DNA from: Ensifer adhaerens
Lineage (GTDB): Bacteria; Pseudomonadota; Alphaproteobacteria; Rhizobiales; Rhizobiaceae
Length of the DNA: 64,000 nt
Assembly: GCF_028993555.1 (NCBI RefSeq)
Contig: NZ_CP118611.1
Coordinates: 2,255,501-2,319,500 of the forward strand
Direction: 5' to 3'
Below, piece after piece: positions 8,191 through 15,856 of the stretch. Both the position numbers and the translations under genes were made by a program. Position 1 is the first letter of the stretch. Every line of letters begins with the position of its first letter. The notes beneath the pieces were generated by a model that saw only the letters and a program-made list of their open reading frames with translations, had not been told where the DNA came from and made no database searches.

Positions 8191-9618
8191 ATGGAGCTCA
8201 TCAAATCCGACCCGGCCCGCCGCGGACCTGAAATCGAAGGCTATGCCTGCGACGCCAAGGGCTTGGCCGGCACCCAGCCATCCACGTCGGTCACCAACCG
8301 CTTTCCGGTGACCCTTGCCGAAGCCTCGCCGATGTCGCGGCTGCGGCATGTGGCCTGGACCGGAAACCTGCTGATCGGCGTCTTCGTCGTTGGTTTGGGG
8401 ATCTGGTCGGTTCTCGCCCCGCTCAGTAGCGCCGCGATTGCGTCCGGCGTCGTCGAGACCGAGGCGAACCGCAAGACGATCCAGCATCTCGAAGGCGGAA
8501 TAGTGAGGCGGATCCTCGTGCGCAACGGCGATGCCGTGTCCGCCGGCCAGGTACTGATCAAGCTCGACGATACGAAGCCGCGTTCGGAACGGGACAGCCT
8601 GCGCGGGCAACTCTGGGATGCCGAGGCACGACAGGCGCGGCTCACCGCCGAACAGGAAGGGGCGGGCCACGTCGCCTTTCCCGCGGATCTCGTCGAGCAA
8701 GCCGGCAACTACCGCGTAATTCATGACATTCTCGACGGCCAGCAGAACATATTCGATGCACGGCGCCAGGTGATGCAGTCCGAAATCGTGATCACGCAGC
8801 AGAAGATCAAGGAAGTGCTGGAGGAAGTTGCCGGGCTCAGCGCCCAGAAGGCGTCGCTGATCGAGAGGAGCGCGATCTCACGCCAGGAGCTCGAGACGGT
8901 TTCCGCGCTCACCGAGAAGGGTCTCGAACGGAAGAGCCGGGCTCTCATCCTGGCACGCGAAAAGGCAGACATCCGCGGTCAGATCGGTGAAGTCTCCGCA
9001 CGCATATCCCGCGCCCACCAGGTCATCAGCGAATCGCAGTCCTACATCGTGAAGCTGCGCAGCGACCGTCTGAACGAAGTGGCGCTCACGCTGCGGGACA
9101 CAGAAAACCAGCTGGCGCAACTGCGTGAGCGTTTGAACGCCATCGATGATCAATTGGCGAGAACCGAGATCCGGGCGCCCGACGACGGGGTGATCATGGA
9201 CCTGCGTGTCCATACGACAGGCGGCGTCATCGGCGCCGGCGAACCTCTGGCCGAACTCGTGCCGGACGCCGGCGCACTGGTTGTGGCAGCGCGGGTGAAG
9301 CCGGAAGACATCGCCCAGGTCCATGCCGGTCTCGAGGCTCAGGTTCATCTCATTCCTTACAACCAGCGACGGGTTCCGCTGTTGAAGGGCACGGTCGCCT
9401 ATGTGTCCGCCGATCATCTGGTCGACCGGCTAACCGGCCACACCTACTACGCGGCGACGATCCGCGTTACCGACGAGCGACTGGGCCAGATGCCGGGCGT
9501 GGAGATGGTGCCGGGCATGCCCGTGAGGGCCATGATAGAGACCGGTACGAGCAGCGTGGCGCTTTACGCGTTGCGCCCATTGATTGACAGTTTCAACACC
9601 GCATTTCGCGAGAACTGA
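8191..9618 (+). CDS. HlyD-family type I secretion periplasmic adaptor (PrtE/PrsE type)
   Basis: The Met at 8191 follows a purine-rich GAGGAAG site, giving 475 aa; an earlier in-frame Met at 8092 lies inside the exporter gene and is less likely. One membrane segment covers about residues 57-80. It is followed by a lipoyl-like beta half (TIQHLEGGIVRRILVRNGD), long coiled-coil helices (~150-320), the return half (IRAPDDGVIMDLRVHTTGGVIGAGEPLAELVP) and a beta-barrel end. Such adaptors link the inner-membrane ABC exporter to an outer-membrane TolC channel. It is 19 bases from the exporter stop, clearly the same operon, and the two should form the export machine for the glycine-rich proteins upstream. 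Confidence 0.93.
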   Translation: MELIKSDPARRGPEIEGYACDAKGLAGTQPSTSVTNRFPVTLAEASPMSRLRHVAWTGNLLIGVFVVGLGIWSVLAPLSSAAIASGVVETEANRKTIQHLEGGIVRRILVRNGDAVSAGQVLIKLDDTKPRSERDSLRGQLWDAEARQARLTAEQEGAGHVAFPADLVEQAGNYRVIHDILDGQQNIFDARRQVMQSEIVITQQKIKEVLEEVAGLSAQKASLIERSAISRQELETVSALTEKGLERKSRALILAREKADIRGQIGEVSARISRAHQVISESQSYIVKLRSDRLNEVALTLRDTENQLAQLRERLNAIDDQLARTEIRAPDDGVIMDLRVHTTGGVIGAGEPLAELVPDAGALVVAARVKPEDIAQVHAGLEAQVHLIPYNQRRVPLLKGTVAYVSADHLVDRLTGHTYYAATIRVTDERLGQMPGVEMVPGMPVRAMIETGTSSVALYALRPLIDSFNTAFREN

Positions 9619-9714
9619 GGCATGCCACGCGGAACGCCGTCGGCGCACCATTTGGGCTCTGGTTTCCGGCCTCGCGATCACATGTGCCAGTCGGTTCCCC
9701 GAAGGAAAGCCGCG

Positions 9715-9984
9715 ATGGGCAAACGCAAGTTCAATGATGATGAAGTCCTGGAGATTCTGAAGGAGCATCAGTACGGTGCGACCGTCGCCGATGTCTGCCA
9801 TCGGCATGGCATCAGCCAGCCGACTTTCTATCGCTGGCAATCACTGCAAAGCAGGGGCCCCAACTTCGATGCCGAGCGCGTAAAGGCGCTGGAAGTGGAA
9901 AATCAGAAGCTGAAGAGGCTGCTGGCCGAGGCCATGCTGACGGCGGCCACCCTCAGCGAGATGCTCGAAAAGACATCACGCTGA
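9715..9984 (+). CDS. Solo IS3 OrfA-like helix-turn-helix protein
   Basis: The Met at 9715 has GAAGGAAAG just upstream and gives 89 aa. The sequence FNDDEVLEILKEHQYGATVADVCHRHGIS followed by QPTFYRWQ is the HTH_Tnp_1 domain of IS3-family OrfA proteins, followed by a short leucine-zipper-like helix (VKALEVENQKLKRLLAEAM). There is no OrfB integrase and no terminal repeats nearby, so it is not an intact insertion sequence. Its clean ribosome site and length suggest a retained DNA-binding protein rather than junk. Its 3' end overlaps the convergent LuxR gene by 32 bases. A role in controlling the secretion locus is only a guess. Confidence 0.72.
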   Translation: MGKRKFNDDEVLEILKEHQYGATVADVCHRHGISQPTFYRWQSLQSRGPNFDAERVKALEVENQKLKRLLAEAMLTAATLSEMLEKTSR

Positions 9985-10726
9985 CGACGCTGCTGCCGTT
10001 GGTGGCGGCGCCCTGACCATTGCCCGCGGTTCCCCGGTCAGCAAGCAAGGCGACGACCTCGGTGCGGTTCTGCACCTGCAATTTGCGCATGATGTGCTGC
10101 AGATGCATTTTCACCGTATGGTCGGAAAGATTGAGCTTTCCGGCGATCACCTTGTTCGAAGAGCCGCAGCGCAATTCTGCGAGCACATCCGCTTCGCGCG
10201 GCGTGAAGTCGGCGAGCGCAAACTCGCTTCGATAGGCGCTGATCTGCACCCTTTCGCTATGACGGGCGGCGGCGGCACAATCGGTGAGCGCGGCAAGCGG
10301 GTCGGGACAGAAGACACCACCGGCAAGGACCAGCCGCAGACCGGCAAGCGCCAGCTCGATCCGCAAGGAGGTCGTGAAGAAGCCACGAACCCCAAGCTTG
10401 AGGACATCGGCAGCGGTCGTCCTGTCGTCCGTGTCCGAGAGCACGGCAACCGGCACGTCCGGAAAGCGCTTGCGGATTTCCGCGAGCTCGGCATGCAAAA
10501 TGCACCCGCCGTCGTTTCGAGCGCTCAGGTCCAGCACGATTAAACGCACGTCGTAGCCGAGTGCCTGGTCCAGGCTGTCGGTCGAGACCATATCGATAAA
10601 ATTCCAACCGGAGAGTTCGTATTCGAGAACGGCAACGATGACGCTGCGCACCAGCGTCTGGTGTTCTATCACGATCCCGGTCGGCGTACGGTCCTTGCGG
10701 CACGGCGTTCCTGAACTGATGGACAT
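9953..10726 (-). CDS. LuxR/FixJ-type response regulator with atypical receiver
   Basis: The protein has 257 aa. The receiver-like domain covers about 16-135 and keeps the phospho-acceptor position Asp66 (LIVLDLSARND) and Ser97. The acidic pair near the N-terminus is Glu21-His22, and the conserved Lys after the GxxG turn is replaced (LGVRGFFTTS, 112-120). A LuxR helix-turn-helix occupies 174-225, with FTPREADVLAELRCGSSNKVIA and LSDHTVKMHLQHIMRKLQ. The C-tail is Gly/Asn/Ser-rich. It is convergent with the secretion locus and has no histidine kinase next to it. It may control the glycine-rich and exporter genes; this is inference from position. Confidence 0.9.
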   Translation of the reverse strand: MSISSGTPCRKDRTPTGIVIEHQTLVRSVIVAVLEYELSGWNFIDMVSTDSLDQALGYDVRLIVLDLSARNDGGCILHAELAEIRKRFPDVPVAVLSDTDDRTTAADVLKLGVRGFFTTSLRIELALAGLRLVLAGGVFCPDPLAALTDCAAAARHSERVQISAYRSEFALADFTPREADVLAELRCGSSNKVIAGKLNLSDHTVKMHLQHIMRKLQVQNRTEVVALLADRGTAGNGQGAATNGSSVVSVMSFRASR

Positions 10727-11040
10727 GCGTCACCCCCAGGATTCGTTTGCAACAAGTTAGCGGCGCCTAAAATATTGCCGTTCTGATAGTCTGTCATGAG
10801 AAAATCAGAATTAATCCGATCGGGCAGCATCAGTATATTATTGAAAAAGCTATATATTTCTCAAAACACCAGTGCAGGCTGTAACATATATTGAGTAGCG
10901 AGCCTGAGAACCTCTCGGAAAGAGGGTGGCAAGACGCAATCATCGGTCGGCGGGAGCGCCACACCACACGCGTTCAGCGTACCAATTGCCTCAGCGAAGG
11001 CGGTTTGAGTGCCCAGTTAACCTGGCGCTTGCCGATGTGA
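10727..11040. other. Intergenic region, no gene seen
   Basis: 314 bases lie between the start of the LuxR gene and the stop of the methyltransferase gene. About 10760-10900 is AT-rich, with several TATA-like stretches, and probably holds the LuxR promoter. No coding frame or convincing RNA gene was seen. Confidence 0.55.
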
Positions 11041-11607
11041 TTAGAAACCGAAGGACTGTTGCTTGGGTTCGGGCGGTAGCCCCAGATGCACACCTTCCAG
11101 TTCCAGCATGCGGGTCTTGGTGGTGGAACCGCCAGGCGCCGAGAACCCACCGATCTTGCCGCCGGCGGCAAGTACCCGGTGACAGGGGATGATCAGGGAC
11201 ACCGGGTTCTTGGCCATCGCCTGGCCGACGTCGCGCGCGGCTTCCGGGCCTGCACCCAGTTCCTTTGCCAGCGCGCCATATGTCGTCGTCTGCCCCCAGC
11301 GCAACTGGCGGGTCGCGGCATAGATGCGCCGGAAAAGCTCGTCCTGCCCGTCCAGATCGACCGCAAATCCAGTGAAATCAACCTCCTTGCCATCGAAGTA
11401 GCATTGGACGGCTTGCACCGCTTCGCGAATTTCGGTCGTCGCGTGGCAAGGATCGGCAGACGGCAGACGCTTCAGCAAGAGCCGCTCGGTTGCCTCAGCC
11501 GCGCGGGTCGGCAGTTGGAAGCGCGTGATGCCAACATCGTTCCAGGCGATGCCGCAAAACCCGGCCGCGGTCTCGAAGATGAAATAGCGATGTCCTGCCT
11601 GGCCCAT
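11041..11607 (-). CDS. ogt: Methylated-DNA--[protein]-cysteine S-methyltransferase
   Basis: The protein has 188 aa. The C-terminal domain has the invariant active-site motif PCHRV with Cys142 as methyl acceptor, preceded by TTTYGALAKELG and followed by GGKIGGFSAPGG. The N-terminal ~85 residues form the usual ribonuclease-H-like lobe. The enzyme removes O6-alkyl groups from guanine (and O4-alkyl from thymine) in a single-turnover suicide reaction. No Ada-type AraC domain is fused, so the Ogt type is more likely than Ada. The gene stands alone. Confidence 0.93.
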   Translation of the reverse strand: MGQAGHRYFIFETAAGFCGIAWNDVGITRFQLPTRAAEATERLLLKRLPSADPCHATTEIREAVQAVQCYFDGKEVDFTGFAVDLDGQDELFRRIYAATRQLRWGQTTTYGALAKELGAGPEAARDVGQAMAKNPVSLIIPCHRVLAAGGKIGGFSAPGGSTTKTRMLELEGVHLGLPPEPKQQSFGF

Positions 11608-11797
11608 CTGTCCAGCCTCCCTGCGTCCCTGCCATCAAAATCGTGCCGGAGAGCTCCAAATTCAACCCGTTTCCTGCCCCTTGGCCGCTGCTTGGTTACA
11701 GGGATAGGTCGGTACGGGCGCATCTTCGGGATGCGCAGCCATTTGCGAAAGCTTTACGGTTGTCGGGCAAGGTCCGCCCGAACATCAGGAGACGACG

Positions 11798-13069
11798 GTG
11801 GACATCCTGCATACTCCGACGATCATGCTCAGTTCGTTCGCGACGCTGGTGATCTTCGCCGTTTTCTTCGGCCTCGCCTGGCGGCAGGAGCGCAAGAGTC
11901 TCGAACTGCTTCTGTGGTCCTTGGCCTTTTCCGTCGGCGCGATGGGCTTCGTCCTGCTGACGCTGCGCGGCGACGGCTACGACTTCGTCACCATTTCGCT
12001 CGGCAACGCGCTCGCGGTGCTGGCCCTCGCGATGATCTGGCTCGGCCTGCGCGCCTTCGACAACCAGCCGCTGAAGATCGTCTCTGCCCTCCTCGGCCCG
12101 ATCCTCTGGATCGCTGTGACTTACTTCTCGGATTTCGTCCGCGAAAGCGTCACCAGCAGGATCGTTCTCTACTCGGTCCTGATCTTCGCCTACTCGGCCT
12201 TGATTGCGCTTGAGATCTTCCGATCGGAGAATTTCCGCAGGCTGCCGAGTTCCTACATCGTCGCCTTCGTTTTTGCCACGCATGGCGTGCTTTACCTCGC
12301 CCGCATTCCGCTGATCGTGCTATGGCCGCTCGCCGGCAATACGGCGGCGGGAACGGCACAGCCGCTCTGGTATCAGTTCCTGACCTTCGAGCTGTTTCTT
12401 CACAGCCTCGCCGGCGGTTTCGCCTTCTTCGCCCTGGTGAAGGAGCGGACGCAACAGCGCTACAAGCTCGCCTCCGAAACTGATGCGTTGACGGGCGTTC
12501 CGAACCGTCGCGCATTCCTCACGCGGCTTGACGCCCATCTCGCCGCGGGTTCGGTGACAGGGGCGCTGCTCTATCTCGACATCGACCACTTCAAGGCCAT
12601 CAACGATCGCTTTGGGCATGCGGCCGGAGACCAGGTGCTGGTCGAGTTTGCCGAGATCGTCTCCAGGGCTGTGCCCGCTGGCGCTTTCGTCGCACGGATC
12701 GGCGGAGAGGAATTCTCTGCCTGCCTGCCGCACGCGGACCGTCCAAGCGCGATCGCCATCGCCGAAACTATCCGCGCCTCGCTCGAAGGGCGCCGGCTTG
12801 GCACGGCCAAGGGCGTGCTGTCTGCGACCGTCAGCATCGGCGTCGCTTTCATCGATGGCTATGAGGATTCACACGCGCTCATTTCGGCGGCCGATGCAGC
12901 GCTCTATGCGGCGAAAACAGCCGGCCGAAACGCCGTGTGGTCGATAGAGACAACCGGTGCACCTCGGTTCGCCGCCGGGACTACCGGCGGCGACATGCCA
13001 GCAGCGGCGCTGTTTTCGCTGAAATCCTCAAGGGGTGGCTCTGCGCCAAGGTCGCCGAACGCCTCCTGA
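11798..13069 (+). CDS. Membrane-bound diguanylate cyclase (GGDEF)
   Basis: The protein has 423 aa. About six or seven hydrophobic segments span residues 8-215 and form a membrane sensor domain that I cannot name. The GGDEF domain follows (about 225-385) with DALTGVPNRRAF, LLYLDIDHFKAINDRFGHAAGD and the active-site motif GGEEF (302-306), so it should make c-di-GMP from two GTP. The product-inhibition RxxD site before the motif is absent. The C-terminal ~35 residues are low-complexity. The upstream gene is divergent and the Rrf2 gene downstream is separate. Confidence 0.92.
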   Translation: MDILHTPTIMLSSFATLVIFAVFFGLAWRQERKSLELLLWSLAFSVGAMGFVLLTLRGDGYDFVTISLGNALAVLALAMIWLGLRAFDNQPLKIVSALLGPILWIAVTYFSDFVRESVTSRIVLYSVLIFAYSALIALEIFRSENFRRLPSSYIVAFVFATHGVLYLARIPLIVLWPLAGNTAAGTAQPLWYQFLTFELFLHSLAGGFAFFALVKERTQQRYKLASETDALTGVPNRRAFLTRLDAHLAAGSVTGALLYLDIDHFKAINDRFGHAAGDQVLVEFAEIVSRAVPAGAFVARIGGEEFSACLPHADRPSAIAIAETIRASLEGRRLGTAKGVLSATVSIGVAFIDGYEDSHALISAADAALYAAKTAGRNAVWSIETTGAPRFAAGTTGGDMPAAALFSLKSSRGGSAPRSPNAS

Positions 13070-13149
13070 TTTTCAGCGTCGTCGGTAACCGCACATAAGG
13101 ACGAGACCGGCCGGCGCGGTTCGACACTGTTTACACAGCGAAAAAATAG

Positions 13150-13164
13150 GGATATTTTTTATCC
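13150..13164. promoter_or_regulatory. Rrf2 operator at its own promoter
   Basis: The inverted repeat GGATA-N5-TATCC, followed by TTAA, lies 37-51 bases before the Rrf2 start. The same arms and 5-base spacing recur twice in the promoter of the AhpD-like operon (15745-15778), which suggests autoregulation and a shared regulon. Confidence 0.7.
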
Positions 13165-13200
13165 TTAATAGATGCACAGTGGCATCCGCCGGGCGAAGAC

Positions 13201-13689
13201 ATGATCCTCAAAAGCCAAGTCGAATGGGCGTTGCACTGTTGTGCCATACTCGCCGGCCTGCCTGAAGGCCGGTACCTCTCAACCAAGGCGCTGGCGGAGT
13301 TCCATGGGCTTCCCAAGGAGTATCTGTCGAAGGCGCTGCAGAGCCTTTCGCAGGCAGGGCTCGTCCACACGACCCTCGGTCCATCTGGCGGATACCGGCT
13401 GGCAAAGGCGCCGGCCGAGCTGACGTTTCTCGATATCGTCGAAGCGGTCGAAGGCAAATCGAGGACCTTCGTCTGCACCAACATCAGGGCCAACAATCCC
13501 TGTCGCGCACCGGGCTATTGCGAAAGCTCGCCCTGCGCGGTGGCGCGGATCATGTGGGAGGCCGACGAGGCCTGGCGCGAAAAGCTGCGCAGCGTCCGCT
13601 TGTCCGACCTGATCGAGATTCTGGCAAAGGAAATTCCCGCAGACCTGATGAAGCGTACGGTCGGCTGGGTGCTAGAACGCGCCGGATGA
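13201..13689 (+). CDS. Rrf2-family transcriptional regulator with Cys cluster
   Basis: The protein has 162 aa. The N-terminal winged helix is of Rrf2 type (LSTKALAEFHGLPKEYLSKAL and GGYRLAKAPAELTFLDIVEAVEG). Four cysteines follow in the order C-x8-C-x5-C-x4-C (FVCTNIRANNPCRAPGYC then ESSPC). This is the region where IscR/NsrR/RirA relatives bind an iron-sulphur cluster, so it may sense redox, NO or electrophile stress. The C-terminal ~50 residues extend beyond the minimal family length. Matching operators tie it to the downstream cupin/NmrA/AhpD operon, whose products look like a response to peroxide or reactive quinones. The sensed signal is inference. Confidence 0.9.
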   Translation: MILKSQVEWALHCCAILAGLPEGRYLSTKALAEFHGLPKEYLSKALQSLSQAGLVHTTLGPSGGYRLAKAPAELTFLDIVEAVEGKSRTFVCTNIRANNPCRAPGYCESSPCAVARIMWEADEAWREKLRSVRLSDLIEILAKEIPADLMKRTVGWVLERAG

Positions 13690-13942
13690 GCGGAGCCTGA
13701 CCTCTGCATCGGTGGGCGGCGTGCAAGGTATGCCCGCGGCGGCAATGCAAGCGAAAGGCCATCGTCCCGACCTTGGTCGTGGACGCGTGCAATCATCTCG
13801 TTACGGGCGGGTGTCCTCTCTGCCGGACGATCGCGACCCTGCTACGAGATCACGATGCCCGTGATCCCGAGTAGATTGGCCAGAACGAAGGGCAGCGGCA
13901 GCTGGTCGGCGATCATCGCAGGCTCCAACAGTGGGCCTGGCA

Positions 13943-13976
13943 ACAGGACCGGGTGCGCGCAGGCACCCGGTCCTGT
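13943..13976 (-). terminator. Strong hairpin at the end of the AhpD-NmrA-cupin operon
   Basis: Perfect 14-base arms (ACAGGACCGGGTGC and its complement) enclose a 6-base loop, 9 bases beyond the cupin stop. There is no clear U-run on the minus strand, so it may act as an mRNA 3' stabiliser as much as a terminator. Confidence 0.7.
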
Positions 13977-13984
13977 CTCGGCAA

Positions 13985-14389
13985 CTACTTCATGGGATAA
14001 GTCAGTTCCTTTTGGGCGGTGTCGACGACAAAGACCGCCAGCAGCTTGGCAGGTTTCGTCTTGCTGCCGTTCGCACTGACACCGTGTCGGTCGCCTGGCA
14101 TCTCGGAGAAATTCTCGCCGGCCTTGTATTCCTTCACTGGACCATCATTGACCTGGCTGAGGATCGAGCCTTCGAGCACCGTTGCGTAGATGAACGCCGT
14201 GCTTGGATGCGTGTGGGCTTCCGAGGAGCCGCCCGGTCCGTATTCCACCAGTACGCCCTTGATGCTCTTGCCGGGAACATTCGGCAGTTCGTGCTGGTAG
14301 ACGAGCGTGACCTTGGAGGTTTCGCCGGCTGCAGCCGTACCGAACAGAGTTGCTGCTACCGCAAGCGCAGACAGTGTGGGCTTGATCAT
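13985..14389 (-). CDS. Exported cupin-domain protein
   Basis: The Met at 14389 follows GAAAGGA and starts a signal peptide (KPTLSALAVAATLFGTAAAG), giving 134 aa; a longer start at 14428 would bury the signal. The mature part is a single small cupin barrel with the metal motif G-x5-HTHPSTAFIYATVLEGSI and the second motif GENFSEMPGDRHGVSAN. This supplies two or three His for a metal. It is third in the operon ahpD-like, nmrA-like, cupin. Related periplasmic cupins have no firm function. Co-regulation by the Rrf2 protein is predicted from the operator sites. Confidence 0.88.
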   Translation of the reverse strand: MIKPTLSALAVAATLFGTAAAGETSKVTLVYQHELPNVPGKSIKGVLVEYGPGGSSEAHTHPSTAFIYATVLEGSILSQVNDGPVKEYKAGENFSEMPGDRHGVSANGSKTKPAKLLAVFVVDTAQKELTYPMK

Positions 14390-14434
14390 TGCTGTAATCC
14401 TTTCGAGAGCTGGGCGATGCATGTGCATCGCTGT

Positions 14435-15187
14435 TCACTTGCGAGGAGCCGTGGCGAACCACTGCTCGAACGTGATCCGGCCGAGACGCGGGTTGTTGTC
14501 GGAGACGAGCGACCCATCCTCCAGGAGGGCGCCGAAGTAGCGCGCCTCCCGATCGGGTTCGACCTTGCGATTGTCACCGCTGGCCTTGAGATAGCGGGCG
14601 ACGAGGTCACTGAGGCGCGAGCGCTCCGGACCTGCAATCTCGATCGTGCCGTTGACCGGAGCGGCAAGGGCGACCACGGCCATGGCGTCGGCGACGTCAT
14701 CGGACGCAATCGGCTGCACATAGGCCGGCGAGAGGTGCACGGTGTCACCAACAGTCCCGGACTGGGCGATGCCGCCCAGGAACTCCATGAACTGGGTCGA
14801 ATGCACGATCGTATAGGGAATGCCGCCGGCCTTGATCAGCTTTTCCTGCGCGAGCTTGCCGCGGAAGTAACCGCTTTCCTGCAGTCGTTCGGTCCCGACC
14901 ACCGAGAGAGCAATATGATGTCCGACGCCGGCAGCCTTTTCCGCCGCAAGCAGGTTGCGGCCGGAGACCTCGAAGAACTCGAGCACCGCCTTGTCCTCGA
15001 AGGAGGGCGAGTTGGCGAGGTCGATAACGACCTCGCAACCGGAAAGTGCCTCGGCGAGCCCTTCGCCGGTGATGGTGTTCACGCCGGTATTGGGAGAGGC
15101 GGCGACCACGTCATGGCCCTGCTTGCGCAGGCGTTCGACCGTCTTGGAGCCGATCAGGCCCGTTCCGCCGATGATGACGATTTTCAT
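14435..15187 (-). CDS. NmrA-like NAD(P)-binding oxidoreductase
   Basis: The Met at 15187 follows TTGGAGA and gives 250 aa. MKIVIIGGTGLIGSKTVERL is a GxxGxxG Rossmann motif; the sequence continues with AASPNTGVNTITGEGLAEAL and VVIDLANSP as in atypical short-chain dehydrogenases of the NmrA/TMR type. The canonical YxxxK catalytic pair is not clear, so it may be a redox sensor or an NAD(P)H-quinone-type reductase. It lies between the AhpD-like and cupin genes in one operon. Confidence 0.88.
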   Translation of the reverse strand: MKIVIIGGTGLIGSKTVERLRKQGHDVVAASPNTGVNTITGEGLAEALSGCEVVIDLANSPSFEDKAVLEFFEVSGRNLLAAEKAAGVGHHIALSVVGTERLQESGYFRGKLAQEKLIKAGGIPYTIVHSTQFMEFLGGIAQSGTVGDTVHLSPAYVQPIASDDVADAMAVVALAAPVNGTIEIAGPERSRLSDLVARYLKASGDNRKVEPDREARYFGALLEDGSLVSDNNPRLGRITFEQWFATAPRK

Positions 15188-15245
15188 GGGATCTCCAATC
15201 GCTGCGGCGGTTCCGCCGCGTTGCTCGATCACTCTGGAACCGGAG

Positions 15246-15725
15246 TTAGTTCAGTCCGGCCTTGTCCAAACCATAGAGTTTGTCGGCCGAACCGGGCACG
15301 TTCTTGAAGGCGACGCTGATACGGTTCCAGGCGTTGATGACGGAGATGGCGAAGGTCAGGTCGGAGATTTCCTTCTCCGAAAGCTGGCCGCGCACGCGCT
15401 CGTAGAGTTCGTCCGGGATGCCGCCTTCGGGCAGCTTCGTAACCGCCTCGGTCCAGGCGAGTGCCGCGCGTTCCCGCGGGATGAAGAGGTTCGATTCACG
15501 CCAGATCGCGACGTGGTAGAGGCGCAATTCGCTCTCGCCGTGGATCTTCGCTTCTTTCACATGCATGTCGAGGCAGAAGGCGCAGCCGTTGATCTGCGAG
15601 GCCCGAATGTTCACGAGATCCCGGATCTTCTGCTCGATGACGCCGTCCTTCAGGCTGAAGCTGAGGTCGGAGAGCTTCTTCACGAATTCGGGTGACTGCT
15701 GGGCGTAGTTGAGACGCTGTGTCAT
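15246..15725 (-). CDS. AhpD-like carboxymuconolactone decarboxylase family protein
   Basis: The protein has 159 aa. The motif INGCAFCLDMHVKEAKIHGE has the CxxC-x3-H pattern of AhpD alkylhydroperoxidase-like proteins, which reduce peroxides or lipoyl groups with the Cys pair. It is the first gene of the operon; two Rrf2 operator copies lie 20-53 bases upstream. Together with the Rrf2 regulator, the gene looks like part of an oxidative or electrophile stress response. Confidence 0.92.
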   Translation of the reverse strand: MTQRLNYAQQSPEFVKKLSDLSFSLKDGVIEQKIRDLVNIRASQINGCAFCLDMHVKEAKIHGESELRLYHVAIWRESNLFIPRERAALAWTEAVTKLPEGGIPDELYERVRGQLSEKEISDLTFAISVINAWNRISVAFKNVPGSADKLYGLDKAGLN

Positions 15726-15744
15726 GGTCTTGCTCCTTTATTAA

Positions 15745-15778
15745 GGACAATTGATATCCTTATGGATACAAGATATCC
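15745..15778. promoter_or_regulatory. Tandem Rrf2 operators at the AhpD-like operon promoter
   Basis: Site 1 is GGACA-N5-TATCC (15745-15759), one mismatch from perfect. Site 2 is GGATA-N5-TATCC (15764-15778), perfect. Both are followed by TTA, and the two lie 19 bases apart, on nearly the same helix face. They match the site before the Rrf2 gene in arms and spacing. Confidence 0.72.
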
Positions 15779-15856
15779 TTAATTGCTGGACAGTAAAGCC
15801 CGACAGGCATAAACTCTGCGCATAAGGCTTATGTCGAAACGTTTGGGGGAAGTCGG

